Positions 8,411 to 18,890 of a stretch of 35,940 nucleotides of DNA are shown here, piece by piece; position 1 is the stretch's first letter; the number at the start of each line of letters is the position of its first letter. The position numbers were made by a program, and so were the translations under genes. The notes beneath the pieces are model-generated. The model did no database searches. It was not told the DNA's origin and saw only the letters and a list, made by a program, of their open reading frames with translations. This DNA comes from Arachnopeziza araneosa. Its lineage: Eukaryota > Ascomycota > Leotiomycetes > Helotiales > Arachnopezizaceae. The stretch spans positions 1 to 35,940 of the forward strand of contig QYAI01000214.1 in NCBI GenBank assembly GCA_003988855.1, written 5' to 3'.

Positions 8411-9642
8411 CTAATACGCATATTATTACATGATACACCGATGAGCTGCTTGTTTGATTGTTGAAAGGTAGAGAGTTTTGCTCCGTAGTTCAGGCTAGGA
8501 GTGGACTGCGTCCCAATTACCGATCAGATTCCCCTGATCGTTGAAAAGTAGAATGTCCTGAAGGCGTGGCTATGAATCCATGACATGAGTTGAAATCCTT
8601 GGCTTGGGACCGTGATTTAAAATCATGAGGCAGGATGTTACTGTAATGAACACCTTCAACTATATATCTTTTGTTCTTAGGTCTCAAAACGGTTTCGTAG
8701 CATCCGCCAAACCTCTCTGCTCGAAGCTCATTGGCGTAATTTGTTTATGATCAGCTCAAATAAGACTTCCTTGTGGGTTATCTCATCATTTTTCAATATT
8801 TAGTCGATGATTCTTGGGGCGTTCACTCGGAGCTGTTCCTCTCCTATGTCTCTTAGCTCTCTCTCTCAAAAGGTCGACATGACAAGGTGCCTATGATTTC
8901 ATCGAGATGAAGCCTACCATCATTTTGTGCATTGGTCACCATAAGTGATCGCTTTCCAAGTTTAACGATTGATTTAATTGAAGTTACTGAGTCTCTGCTT
9001 GAGAAATTATACAGCTTGTGATTGCCTTCGGAACACCTACCCGTCGCTGCGGGTAGAAGACTAAATTATTTGCCTATCGATATCCTGTGGCAGTATCTTG
9101 TTTGACCTGTGTTTCGGAAGCTTTGCTTCGATAATATCGATACAGCTTCGACGTTTCTTAGCTACTCATCTTAGGCAGCTTGTCCCTCGGTGGAATACGG
9201 AACGCTTGTCAGACCTTTTGTCTTTGGTATTGCCTGAGGGACTCACAACAATTTTGTTCTTAGGTAGAAATACTGTGTGTAAGTGAAGAAGGCAGGAGTT
9301 TTCGAGGCTAAATTGGATGAGCAGAGGCTACTTTATTTACAGGAGAGCGGAACCTAAAACTCCAGTCACAGACTCTACGATTCCGAAACTCTTGATTCAA
9401 TACATCGCTCTTCGATTATCAAATCCGAAAATACTAATTTACTCTCATAAATCCCCTCACGTAATTTAGTCACCCGTGCACCGTGATAGCTATCCCGAAG
9501 TCATCACGGCATTACACGTGGATATGACGAATCCCCACTTCTCCACCTCAGAACAATTACAAAGCGCAACGCTCAGCAGATATTCAAATAGATATATTAT
9601 ATCCATATCTTTCGTACTTTAAATTAATCTGTAGCAAGCGCG
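8411..9642. other. Intergenic, about 1.2 kb
   Basis: No supported gene. Near 9060-9110 a plus-strand reading gives LNYLPIDILWQYL, which looks like the start of an F-box, but it stops at once and the following frames do not continue the domain; it could be a relic. The last ~60 bp before 9643 are AT-rich with TATA-like runs, suitable as the core promoter of the monooxygenase. Confidence 0.3.
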
Positions 9643-11344
9643 ATGGCTAACGAAAATCATGTCAAGTCGGTAGCGATTATTGGTGCAGGGGCTTCAGGTA
9701 CTGTTGACAACCTAGTTAATCATCACATTACTAAAAGATCAACCATAGGTGCAATTACGGCAGCAGCTTTCGCAGCCGAGAATTATTTCGAAAGAATCCA
9801 AGTCTTTGATCGTAAAGAAAGCGCTGGTGGAACATGGTTGGTACGCCTTCAGAACTCAGCTCTATGGGCTAACTCAGTAAGGATCTACGATGCATCTCCT
9901 CCAGCAAAATTACCTCTGCAGCCAGGGAAATTACCTCCAGACGTAGATCCGCCACTCAGAATACCTGACAGTCTTCCTCAAATCACTTCCCCGAACAATC
10001 AGGAACGATATACTGCAACTCCAGTTTATGCCTCTCTCACGTGAGTGCTCCTCTCTTACTCTTCTGAGCTATTCCTGACTAGAAGATATAGAACAAATGT
10101 CCCTTCAATCGCAATGTCGTTCTCGGATCTTCCCTTTGCATATGGTCCATTTGTGCCTCATCATATTTCTAAACAATATATCGAGTCGTATTTTTCGCAT
10201 CATAAAATAGATTCGCTGCTGAAGCTCAACACTACTGTCGAAGACCTCACTGTCGTCAGAGAACCAGGCGCAAAGAATGAAAAGTGGAATTTAACACTGA
10301 GAAAGTATGACCCTGTCCGTCGGGTTGACGTGTGGTGGCAAGACCAATTCGACGCTGTGATTATTGCAAATGGACATTATTCTGTACCATTCGTGCGTAC
10401 TAAGTTTCCTTTTTGTCAGAATTTATTTTTCTAACACATGATAGATACCTGAAGTGAAAGGGCTTGTAGATTACATGGACATTTTCCCTGGCCGTATTGT
10501 ACATTCCAAAACTTATCGAACACCTCTGTTGTACCAAGGGAAAAAGGTTCTAATTATTGGAAACTCAGCCTCCGGTCATGATTTAACCGCTGAATTAGTC
10601 TCGACAGCTAGCCTTCCCGTAATTCAGTCACGGCGCACAGCATCACGTTGGGATGGGGACAAGCCTCCAGAAGGAATTGCCTGGAAACCAATAATCACGG
10701 AATATCTGCCTTCGGGTCGGATAGTCTTTGAAGATGGTACATATCTAGATGACATAGATACTGTGATATACGCTACAGGATACAAGCCTTCCTATCCTTT
10801 CTGGAACTCCAAGAAAAATGGCCGCCCACTCTGGGATTATGAGGGGAACAAACTAATCAAAACATATCTCCATACATTTTTCCGCGACTTCTCAAGACTA
10901 GCAATAGTTGGTATCCCTCGTGTTCTTGCATTCCGAAGTTTCGAATACCAAGCCATTGCTCTTGCAAGGTTGTATTCTGGACGGGAGTCTGTTGGCTTAC
11001 CTCCCTTAAAAGAACAAGAGAAGTGGGAAAGCCAGAGGGTAGAAGTGAGAAAAAAGGAGGGGAAGAAATTCCACGATATTGATTGGGAGAGTGGAGAAAC
11101 TATAGGATGGCTAGGAGAGCTTTACCATATTGCCGGACTAGGATTGTTGACTGGAGAGGGGAGGGTGCCTCCAGTTCTTGGACCGGACCTGAGATGGGCT
11201 CTTAAGCATGTGCGAAAATATCCTGAGCCAGGAAAAGATGATCCCAACAGCGAGGATGCAGAAAATCGAATGGAAAGAGATGACAAAGATAAATGGGTGA
11301 TTGTCGAGAGGAGACCGGTGAAAGATTTACTTGCTTTCATATAG
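9643..11344 (+). CDS. Flavin-containing monooxygenase (FMO-like)
   Basis: Four exons: 9643-9697, 9749-10040, 10092-10392 and 10445-11344 (515 aa). The introns are 51, 51 and 52 bp with CTRAY-like branch sites and GT-AG ends. Two of them lie in frame or nearly so, which hides them in a simple translation. The order of motifs is that of class B flavoprotein monooxygenases: FAD-binding GAGASG at 14-19, GGTW at 45-48, MSFSDLPF near 124, the FMO signature FPGRIVHSKTY at 230-240, NADPH-binding GNSASG at 255-260 and ATGYKP at ~326. Members use NADPH and O2 to oxygenate soft nucleophiles (N, S) or ketones; the substrate here cannot be told. No signal peptide or C-terminal membrane anchor is evident, so it is probably cytosolic. 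No biosynthetic cluster partners are adjacent. Confidence 0.9.
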
Positions 11345-11992
11345 AGCCATAGGCTTAGGAGTCATTTTCAATGGATAGTAGTAGTCCAGTTTGCTTTAGT
11401 ATGTGAGAGAAGCGGAGAGGAGAGTTAAATGCTTTTGAAATATATATATTATGCAAATAAGGAAAAAGTGAGATGTAAGTAGTGAGACTCTGAAAGACCA
11501 GGCTTTTTGGTTCAAATTTTTTTGGAACTTCGGTCTCTGCCTCTCCAATCATCAAAAGTTTGATTGCTTCACAAGATCTTACTCAAAACAAGTCACTCGT
11601 ATGAACAGAAATAAGTACAACGCGCGAAAAGTAGCCAGAAAAGTAGAGAAGGCAACCGTAGCATGAGGACAACAAGGAAGAAAACACAGTCCTGCACTCT
11701 AAAGTTAGGTTCAAGCACAACCTTAGACCAGATTAGGACTATGTAGTTCTGTATGTATTTCTCAGGTGATGAATAGAAGAATGTTTAACCCAGATCATTG
11801 AAAACCGATCGTGCCAGCAGAAAATTTCTGTAGACAAGAAAGAGGTGGAATTGAAGTGGACAAATTTCGATCCCAGCCTTCTTTCGCAGCCTCGCGCTAA
11901 AAACGCCACTATAATTATTTTCCTGAGCTCTTTGAGCTCGAGATGCAATCATCTCTGAAGAAATATTTTCCTCAAAATCACAACCTACGAAC
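11345..11992. other. Intergenic between monooxygenase and Lys-rich protein gene
   Basis: Same-strand spacer of 648 bp. I see no gene, only short antisense frames without support. Confidence 0.3.
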
Positions 11993-13529
11993 ATGGGAAC
12001 AAGCGTAGCAAGAAAAAATCAACGCGAGGGCAAGCTTTCTGCCAAAAAAGCCAAAAAGGAACCTAAAATCCCAGGTCTTCCTTCCACAAAGCCTCTCAAG
12101 AAATCCCACAAAGGCCCCTCTCAAGACAAAAATGATGCAATCAATACCAATCCGCATGGAATTACAGCCAATTCTATCCCGATGGAAAACTCAAAGCCAT
12201 ACACGAAAAGTCTGCTACACGCGAAGTGGCCTGCGCTGTTTAAGAAGCATTTGGGTGTGATAGAATCGCACATTCGGGCTTTGGATAGGGTGATGCAGAG
12301 CATCAAGGGTGATATGGGGAAAATGGATGAGCAGGAGAGAATGGAATGGGAGCTGGGAGAGAGGGGAAATTGGAGAGTTATATGCGAGATGATGGATAGA
12401 GCTAGAGAAGTTCTGGCCTCTGCGAAACAAGCTGCGAAAGGAATAGTAAGTCAAATCAAGTTTTTTATGAATAAGACTATTGCTTGGAGTTTTCTGACAT
12501 CTTTAGTTACCTCCGCAATTGTTGAAAGACAAGAAAGGCCTCGGCGTTGTAGGCACGATTTTCGAACCCCCCGGACCTAAACTGAAACAAAGGGCTGCAG
12601 ACCTCGGATACGACACCAAAGGAAAGGGCAAACTTGGTCGTAATATCGATGAAGTAGACAGCGATTTCGAAACGATTTTATCAGACTCTGATTCGAGCTT
12701 AGAAAATGACGAGAAACAGGACAAGTTAGAAGATGGTTCTGTCACAGCAGGAGATGATTTCGTTCTACTTAACGTCGGTGCAAGAATACCCAGATTAAGT
12801 GGTACCATCGGAGAAAAGCCTACGAATGGCGACGTAGAACCGAATCCTTTCTTCGTTATTGATACTGAACCTACACCTGTGAACCTAAAATCCATATCCT
12901 CCCACGGACAAGCGCAGACGAGAACCAAGTTGAAGGAGACAAAGAAGGAGAAGAAATTGCGACTAGTAGTCGAACGAGAATCTAAAAAAGAACTCAAAAA
13001 GGCAATGGGCGAACAAAGGAGAAAGGAGCGCGAACAAGCTGCCGCCGAAGCTGCGGCCAAAATCACCGCAAGAACAGCACATCCGCAGCCAGAAATCAAA
13101 GCGCCTAAAAACGAGCCCGTAAAGTCCACTGTAACAGATATCGATTTCTCTGCTGTAGAAGCCAAACTTCAAGCCGAAATCGCAGCAGGACTGAAAGCGC
13201 AGAGCGAGTCCGAGAGGACTAAGAAGCGGAGGAGGAGTAGTGGGGATATTAATGTTGTGGAGACTAAGAAGGTTAAGAAAGACGTGGTAGTAGAGAAAAC
13301 CTTGGTGAAGAAAGATAACAAGAGGAAAGCTGACGAGGAAGATGTTAATGGGAATGCTGATAGGGGTTTGACGAAGAAGTCTAAGAAGGGAAAGAGAGAT
13401 AGGAGTGAGGAGGTTGGTGTTGATGAGACGAAGGTTAAGAAAGAGAGGAAAAGGAAGGCGGAAAGCGAAGAGCCTATAGAGGAAGTGAAGAAAAAGAAAC
13501 AGAAACATAGGAGTGAAGAGGAAGCTTGA
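11993..13529 (+). CDS. Lysine-rich, probably nuclear/nucleolar protein
   Basis: Two exons, 11993-12445 and 12507-13529, joined across a 61-bp GT-AG intron with branch site TTCTGACAT; 491 aa. The N-terminus is basic (MGTSVARKNQREGK, KKAKKEPK). Residues ~60-190 form a helical segment (SLLHAKWPALFKKHLGVIE, WELGERGNWRVI) that continues into a conserved-looking LPPQLLKDKKGLGVVGTIF-EPPGPKLKQRA motif made by the splice junction. The rest alternates acidic stretches (DSDFETILSDSDSSLEND) with many KKxKK clusters, including several nuclear-localisation-like runs at the C-terminus. This composition is typical of fungal ribosome-biogenesis or chromatin-associated factors, but I do not recognise the family and assign no function. 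Confidence 0.75.
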
Positions 13530-13758
13530 TTGCTTGATTGCTTGATACCAAGAAATTTCTGCATATTGGATTATTGTTTGATTTAGCTATGGAGTACATC
13601 AGACGGGCATTGCTGGCGTCTAAAATTGAAATTTACGAGCTGAGGTTACATATATCAAAATCCGAAACTCTGAACGTAGTTCTTGAATTTGATCATTATG
13701 CTATTATGATTACCATGATGTCCTAGATACAGAAGCAATCTGTTTAAATATCTCATCT

Positions 13759-15841
13759 TCAGCTCACAACAGCGTCTTCAATAATAACATCCGACGCCTT
13801 CTCACTAATCATATAAATCGGCAGTGCGATATAGAAACCTGGGATCTTGGGGAACACACTCGCATCCACGACTCTCAGTCCTTTTGTCCCTCTCACCCGA
13901 AATCTTGAGTCTAACACTGCCATTAGGTCACCATCAGCGCCAATCGGACACGTACAGCTCGCATGGTGACCCCAAGACTCATTCTGGATGTAATCCTTGA
14001 CTTCAGCCTCGGTGCTGACATTGGAACCAGGCCAGACTTCACTGAATGTCCCACCGATAGGGATTAAATCTGCAAAGGCTTGGCGCGCATACTGAACGCC
14101 TTCGTATACGGCTTGGAGGTCTTTGTCCGCGGCTTCATTGGTGCTGACACCTGTGTCGAAGGAGTTGAAGTTGATGATAGGGGTATCTCGCGGGTCAGTG
14201 GAGCGTAGAGTCACTGTTCCGGCATTGTTTCTGCTATGGGCTTTAAGAATGATCCAGGACCAGTGCTTAGCGTCTTTTACAGCATTGGCTGCATATCCTG
14301 GGTAGTAGCCTGTGAAATATGCTGGGGCACCGCTGATAAGAACGTCGGGCTCGTTGCCATCTGCTGCGGAGGTTTTCTTGATGATGGCGAGAGAGATGCC
14401 GTTTGAGGCATAGGCTCCACGAAGAGCAGGTGTGAGACCGACTTTCCACTGTTCGAGACATGGATCAGGTGAAGTGCGAAGAAATGTGCATTGGCTTGTT
14501 ATGGCAAAGTTGGTAGGCGTTTGGCCTATTACAGTGTTTTCGTATCTATCTTGAAGGTTAGTACCCACGCCTGGCAAATGCACTAGCACTGGAATTCCAA
14601 AGCTCTCCAGCTCTTCTTGAGGACCAATACCACTGAGTTTCAAAAGTTGGGGTGTGTTGAAACTTCCAGCCGAGATGATAACTTCTCGAGTAGCATTGAC
14701 ACTCCCAGAACCTGTTGGTGAAGCGGCTTGTGAGCGTAGATCTGCCTGGTAAAGACTTTGTCCGTCAAGAAAGTCAACACCAGTCGCTTGAGGTTCTCCA
14801 GTTGTAGTTTGTGAGAACCTGATGTTAGTAACAAGCGTGTTCAGACGGATGTCGAGTTGATATTTTCTAGACCCATCAGAGTTTGTAGCACTCGCAGTCT
14901 GAAGCACAAAGTCTCTCGGGCCGTTTCTGGCAGAATTATCAATATTCATCGCCAATGGAACTTGGTAAAGTCCTTCTTGACTTGTTTGACCAGGTGCGTT
15001 AATATCACGGAGAAGGACTTCGGCAAGCCCTGTAACAGTGCTAATGATAATACCCAGGAGGCTTTGACCCATTGCGGTGGCAGCAGCAACAACGAGCGAG
15101 GTAAGTTTGGGATCTTCTGCAACGAGTGTTAAAGAAGTAAGCGCTGTTCCAAGCCAGCCGGAAAATCCATGTCCAACAATGCTATTTGGCAAGTAATGAT
15201 TTCTCTCCAATCTCTCAAAATATTGCTTCATGTTTTCTGGCGACCAAGTACTGTCATTTGTGAGAGTGGCAATGTTCGTCCAATCACTATCCTGAGGGAG
15301 AATTGTGATCAGAGCATTGTGTGCAGAACAGCCTCCTAAAGTTCCAGACCTTGGGTACAGTATTCCCAATGGCTGTGAGCCAGCTGGAGCCGCAGAGAGC
15401 GAGCCAACATAAAGATCACCTGATGGAGTCCGATAGGTCATCTTCGAGTCCTTTTCTTGCCTTGAGAGATCGCTATAATGATTGACAAAGTAGTCCCACT
15501 TCATGGGGCCATATTCAGTCGATTGCAGCATCAAGCCTGGGACTTGTTCTTGATAGGATGAGCCTTGGTCATCTCCGGCATCGATCAAGAGGACTTTGTA
15601 ACCTGCAATGGCAAGCCTCGCTGCCAAAGGACCTCCACCGGGGCCAGAGCCAACAACAACATACTCATAGTTTTCGAGCCATGTTGTGTTGGACGTTGTC
15701 TCTGTAGATCTTCGTGCTTGAGCCTGACCTGGGATTGACCTGCTTTGGTTAGTAGTTTATGCTAAATGGGATAGTGATTTACGCTGCTGTGATGGAATTG
15801 ACGAATATGCTCAAAACACTTAATACAGATAGTAACCCCAT
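13759..15841 (-). CDS. Secreted GMC-family oxidoreductase
   Basis: Exons 15841-15783 and 15739-13759 are split by a 43-bp intron with branch site CTACTAACC; 679 aa. Exon 1 encodes a hydrophobic signal peptide (MGLLSVLSVLSIFVNSITA). FAD-binding GSGPGGG lies at 50-56, the GGCSAHNA flavin loop at ~155-162, and a GSFNTPQLLKLSGIGP segment matches the second GMC signature. The catalytic base region is WGHHASCTCPIG, with His near 611. The family oxidises alcohols or sugars with FAD and, usually, O2 or another acceptor; secreted members act on lignocellulose-derived alcohols or glucose. The second active-site residue, normally His or Asn in the last motif, is not obvious: the sequence there is IPGFYIALPIYMISEKASD. 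The substrate is unknown. Its tail lies 229 bp from the convergent 11993-13529 gene. Confidence 0.9.
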
Positions 15842-17275
15842 ATCGGAGAGCGACTGGCGTAGGATACTTTAGTATCTAATCCGAGTCGTCCAAAGTAGTA
15901 CTACTTGTAGATCAAGATTTTCCACCACCTAACATTGATGCTAGGCAAAATTTGTGGCAAAAGAAGCGATCAAATATTTGAAGGGAAACGCTAGATTTTA
16001 ATGCTGGTGAGGGTTTGAAGCAGCTTCCTTTTGAAGAAGGTCGCTTTGAACTTCTTTAGCAGGCCAACACCCATCAATTACAAGTGGACCGGGGCGCCAC
16101 TCCTATTTTTGGCATGGAAGGAAGGAAGAGAGAGAAAAGAGAGCGGAAATATTTATGAAAGGAGGCATTTTGCAATGCGCATTGTCTTGAATGCTCGACC
16201 AATAATCCGATATCATCTGCTTCTTGAACTTGGTGGCGACTGTCGGTACTGAACGAGAGGGCATAGGTTCGTGCGAGCTGAACCAGTAAGCTGGCGCCTG
16301 GTTGGCTGAGACTTATCGCTCCATCTGACAAGTAACCCTCTGAAACCAAGTGGGAAACCTTTAGGAAAGTCCCGTTCAGCATAAATGTACATGTCAAATC
16401 TCATGAATGAAGGGAGCAATATTGGGGATTTACGATAAAGGAGCTTAACTCTAGCGACAAAATCTCCATCCCAGTGCAGATCGCACCAAAATCTAGCGAT
16501 CTTTTTACCCGCAAAGCAAGATGCTTTTTTTAAACTTAAGCCGTGATCCGATTCCCGCAGGTGCCACCGCCAGATCGATTTAGTACTCAAGCTACTGACG
16601 TGAAGATTGTAGCTTGAGGGGCGGGATTGTGACTTCTGCCTCGGCTTCAAGAGCAGCTGCACCTAAAGCTGAATGCTGACCGCCAAATATGATTGTTACA
16701 CTCTATGAAGTGAATCGTTCAGCTCTTGAGTAGTTTTCAACGTGTTACCAAGAAGGCAGCTACGTTGCACTGGCCTAAATTTGGATTCTGATAGTTTCAG
16801 GCTTTATAGGCTTTCTCAAATCCTCTTAATGGCTCCAGAATCGTATAAAAGAATAGATTATCCTCGCAGTCTCCATACTAGCTGTAGAAAGTCTCTAATA
16901 CATTAAATAAATACTAGAACCAAAATTTTGTCAGAGATGCTACCACCTTTCAGTCTACAATTGAAGATATAAATACTCCTGTTTAACACGGCCCGTGCCG
17001 CTGCAGCTCTTTTGTGAAAGGGGAACTTATAAAATTGGCTTTTGAGGATGAGACCCTCTTGAAAAAGCCTATAGGAGCGAATACAAGATAAAATCTTAGT
17101 GATAGAACTAATATAGTTAGTGGGTGTCATAGAGAAGCTCATCAGGGATTTTTTGCTGCGACAACTTGGAATATTTGTTAAAAAATCCGAAGAAAATCGA
17201 AAATTGATTATTTTGGCCCTAAAGTATTTGGGAGTGCCCGAACTACATCCACAAGCCACCAAAAAAATACAAGAC
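15842..17275. other. Gene-poor intergenic stretch, about 1.4 kb
   Basis: Promoter side of the GMC gene. Minus-strand open frames at 16213-16662 and 16903-17280 lack start context, introns or recognisable domains. The second contains AAAARAVLNRS and CRLKGG, faintly like a pogo/psq helix-turn-helix, which is too weak to call. Confidence 0.3.
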
Positions 17276-17377
17276 GACAACTGTAGGATTTGAACCTACG
17301 CGTCCGAAGACATATGATATCTATTAATCCGAAATGGATTTTCGAGTCATACCCATTAACCACTCTGGCAAGTTGTC
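17276..17377 (-). tRNA. tRNA-Ser(CGA) with intron
   Basis: The minus-strand sequence folds as a class II tRNA. The acceptor halves GACAACT and AGTTGTC pair perfectly. The anticodon stem is TATGA/TCATA with CGA in the loop (17342-17344 on the plus strand). There is a long variable arm (GTC-TTCG-GAC), and the T arm is GTAGG-TTCAAAT-CCTAC. A 22-nt intron (17319-17340) sits at the canonical position one base 3' of the anticodon. CGA reads UCG serine codons, and the long variable arm fits serine. No CCA is encoded, as expected in eukaryotes. Confidence 0.93.
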
Positions 17378-17643
17378 ATAACCTTTTCTAGGCTTATTTA
17401 ATAATATACGGCACATAAACACTGGCGGGAAACTTAGCGGGAGAACTTCGGAGTAACCCACACTTTATTCATAATGTCGTAGCTGAACGCGTCTCTCGAG
17501 GCTTCTAGGCTGCAAGTTACTCTCCAATAATTCTAGCAGGCAGAATTCAGCTACATAATTGAATTGCTTCATCCTCATGTCTTGAAAATAACTGCAAAAC
17601 TATATTCGCCACTGCAACAATCTTCTTTTCTCCAATCATCAAA

Positions 17644-18321
17644 ATGTCGACCTCACCACCAAACCAACCTTCCTCCTCCGAACCTCTCCTCACACCCGCT
17701 GCCCAAAAAGCCTTAATATCCAACCTCTCTCTCGGCGCCCTCATTGTATGCCCCATAATCATCGCTCTTCCACCCCGCAAACTCGATGTCTACACCGTCG
17801 GTCTACTTATCTGCACCGGCCTCGGCGCGAATCAAGTCTCGCGCGAATACACAGGAATGAGCATAACTGAAAGATTTTCAAATCGAATACAGAGACTTGC
17901 ATCGCCTTTACCGCCAAAAGCAATAGAGATGCAAGAAAGGATTAAGGCGGAGAAAGAGGCTAGGGCGAGGAGAGAAGAGGGCAGATTAGCGATGATTGTG
18001 AGAGGGGATGAGCAGAAGAGGTTAGGGACTTTGGCGGAGGCAGAGAAGCTCATGCAACAAAAGAAACAAGAAGAAGAGGCCGCGAGTGGGGTGCCGAAGG
18101 TGCTGGAGACGGTGTGGTATGGTGGGGAAGGGAAAGATTGGAAGGCGAAAAGGGATCAGAGAGAAAAGGAGGCATTAGAAGAGGGGAGAGGGTACGGCGG
18201 ATTAATTATGGATCAGATATGGGAGGTATGGAACTGGGGACAGAACAAAGTGGAGGAAGTAAAAGAGGTGGATGAGAAGGTTGTAGCGGAAGAAAAAGCG
18301 AAGAGAGAGGGTAAGAAATGA
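17644..18321 (+). CDS. Small two-TM membrane protein with charged C-terminal tail
   Basis: Single exon, 225 aa, from ATG at 17644 (MSTSPPNQPSSSE). Two adjacent hydrophobic segments lie at ~25-44 (NLSLGALIVCPIIIALPP) and ~47-65 (LDVYTVGLLICTGLGAN). They are followed by a long, highly charged, probably coiled-coil tail (residues ~85-160 and ~170-225) with a conserved-looking LETVWYGGEGKDWKAKRD patch. Similar ascomycete proteins are, as I recall, often labelled 'rhomboid family membrane protein'. However, no GxSx serine motif or catalytic His-bearing helix of a rhomboid protease is present, so I would not transfer that function. A mitochondrial or ER membrane location is possible but unproven. 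Confidence 0.8.
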   Translation: MSTSPPNQPSSSEPLLTPAAQKALISNLSLGALIVCPIIIALPPRKLDVYTVGLLICTGLGANQVSREYTGMSITERFSNRIQRLASPLPPKAIEMQERIKAEKEARARREEGRLAMIVRGDEQKRLGTLAEAEKLMQQKKQEEEAASGVPKVLETVWYGGEGKDWKAKRDQREKEALEEGRGYGGLIMDQIWEVWNWGQNKVEEVKEVDEKVVAEEKAKREGKK

Positions 18322-18890
18322 AGCAGGAAGTCGTAACAAGACTGAGCCATACGAATGCCGCATAAACGTTTTGAGCATAGCGCAATTAGGATGATGGATA
18401 TCATCTTAAAGGGTCAAATTTGGTGTATGAGCAGCATATGATGGAGTTTGGCAGGAAACGCTGTACATGATCAAGATGTATTTGTATACTATACCATTCT
18501 GTATGTATTACCAAGATACCACTCTTCAAAGCCTTCAAGTTCTATCAGTCTTGGCCACTCGTGTTAGAGGGCTTACATTCCAATCCGCATCGCTTGCTCG
18601 GAGCTTTCTGCCAGTGTGTTACGCACCTCAACTCAAGGAAAACTTCTATATTTTCCTTTCCTGGCGATTCTTCTCTCTCTTTTAGGTTTAAATATTAACT
18701 GGAACTGGGTGTTAGTTGTCGAATATTTGATAACACAGGTCCCTGTGAGACATTTGGCCTGATTACAATTTTGAAAATCGGCGATTTTTTCAAAATAAAG
18801 ACATAATTTTTCTGGAGACGAGAAAGGAAAAACCTTAAAGGTTCATTCACGTATTACCTATCTGTTTCTGTTCTATGAAGCGATTGGAGC
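18322..18890. other. Intergenic, upstream of the potassium transporter
   Basis: 569 bp with no supported gene. If the transporter starts at 19104 rather than 18891, the leader extends further right. Confidence 0.3.

Noticed and set aside
9062..9286. LNYLPIDILWQYL reading and a following 62-codon frame, suggesting an F-box relic
   Set aside because: The match is only one helix long, needs a frame change to continue, and no other family motifs follow.
12503..13564. Long minus-strand frames opposite the Lys-rich protein gene
   Set aside because: They are antisense to lysine-rich codons, giving Phe/Ser/Leu-rich translations. The plus-strand model has a clean intron and a natural start.
16903..17280. 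Minus-strand frame with AAAARAVLNRS and CRLKGG, suggesting a pogo-like transposase helix-turn-helix
   Set aside because: The similarity is a few residues only, the rest of the frame does not match, and there is no catalytic domain or terminal repeat.
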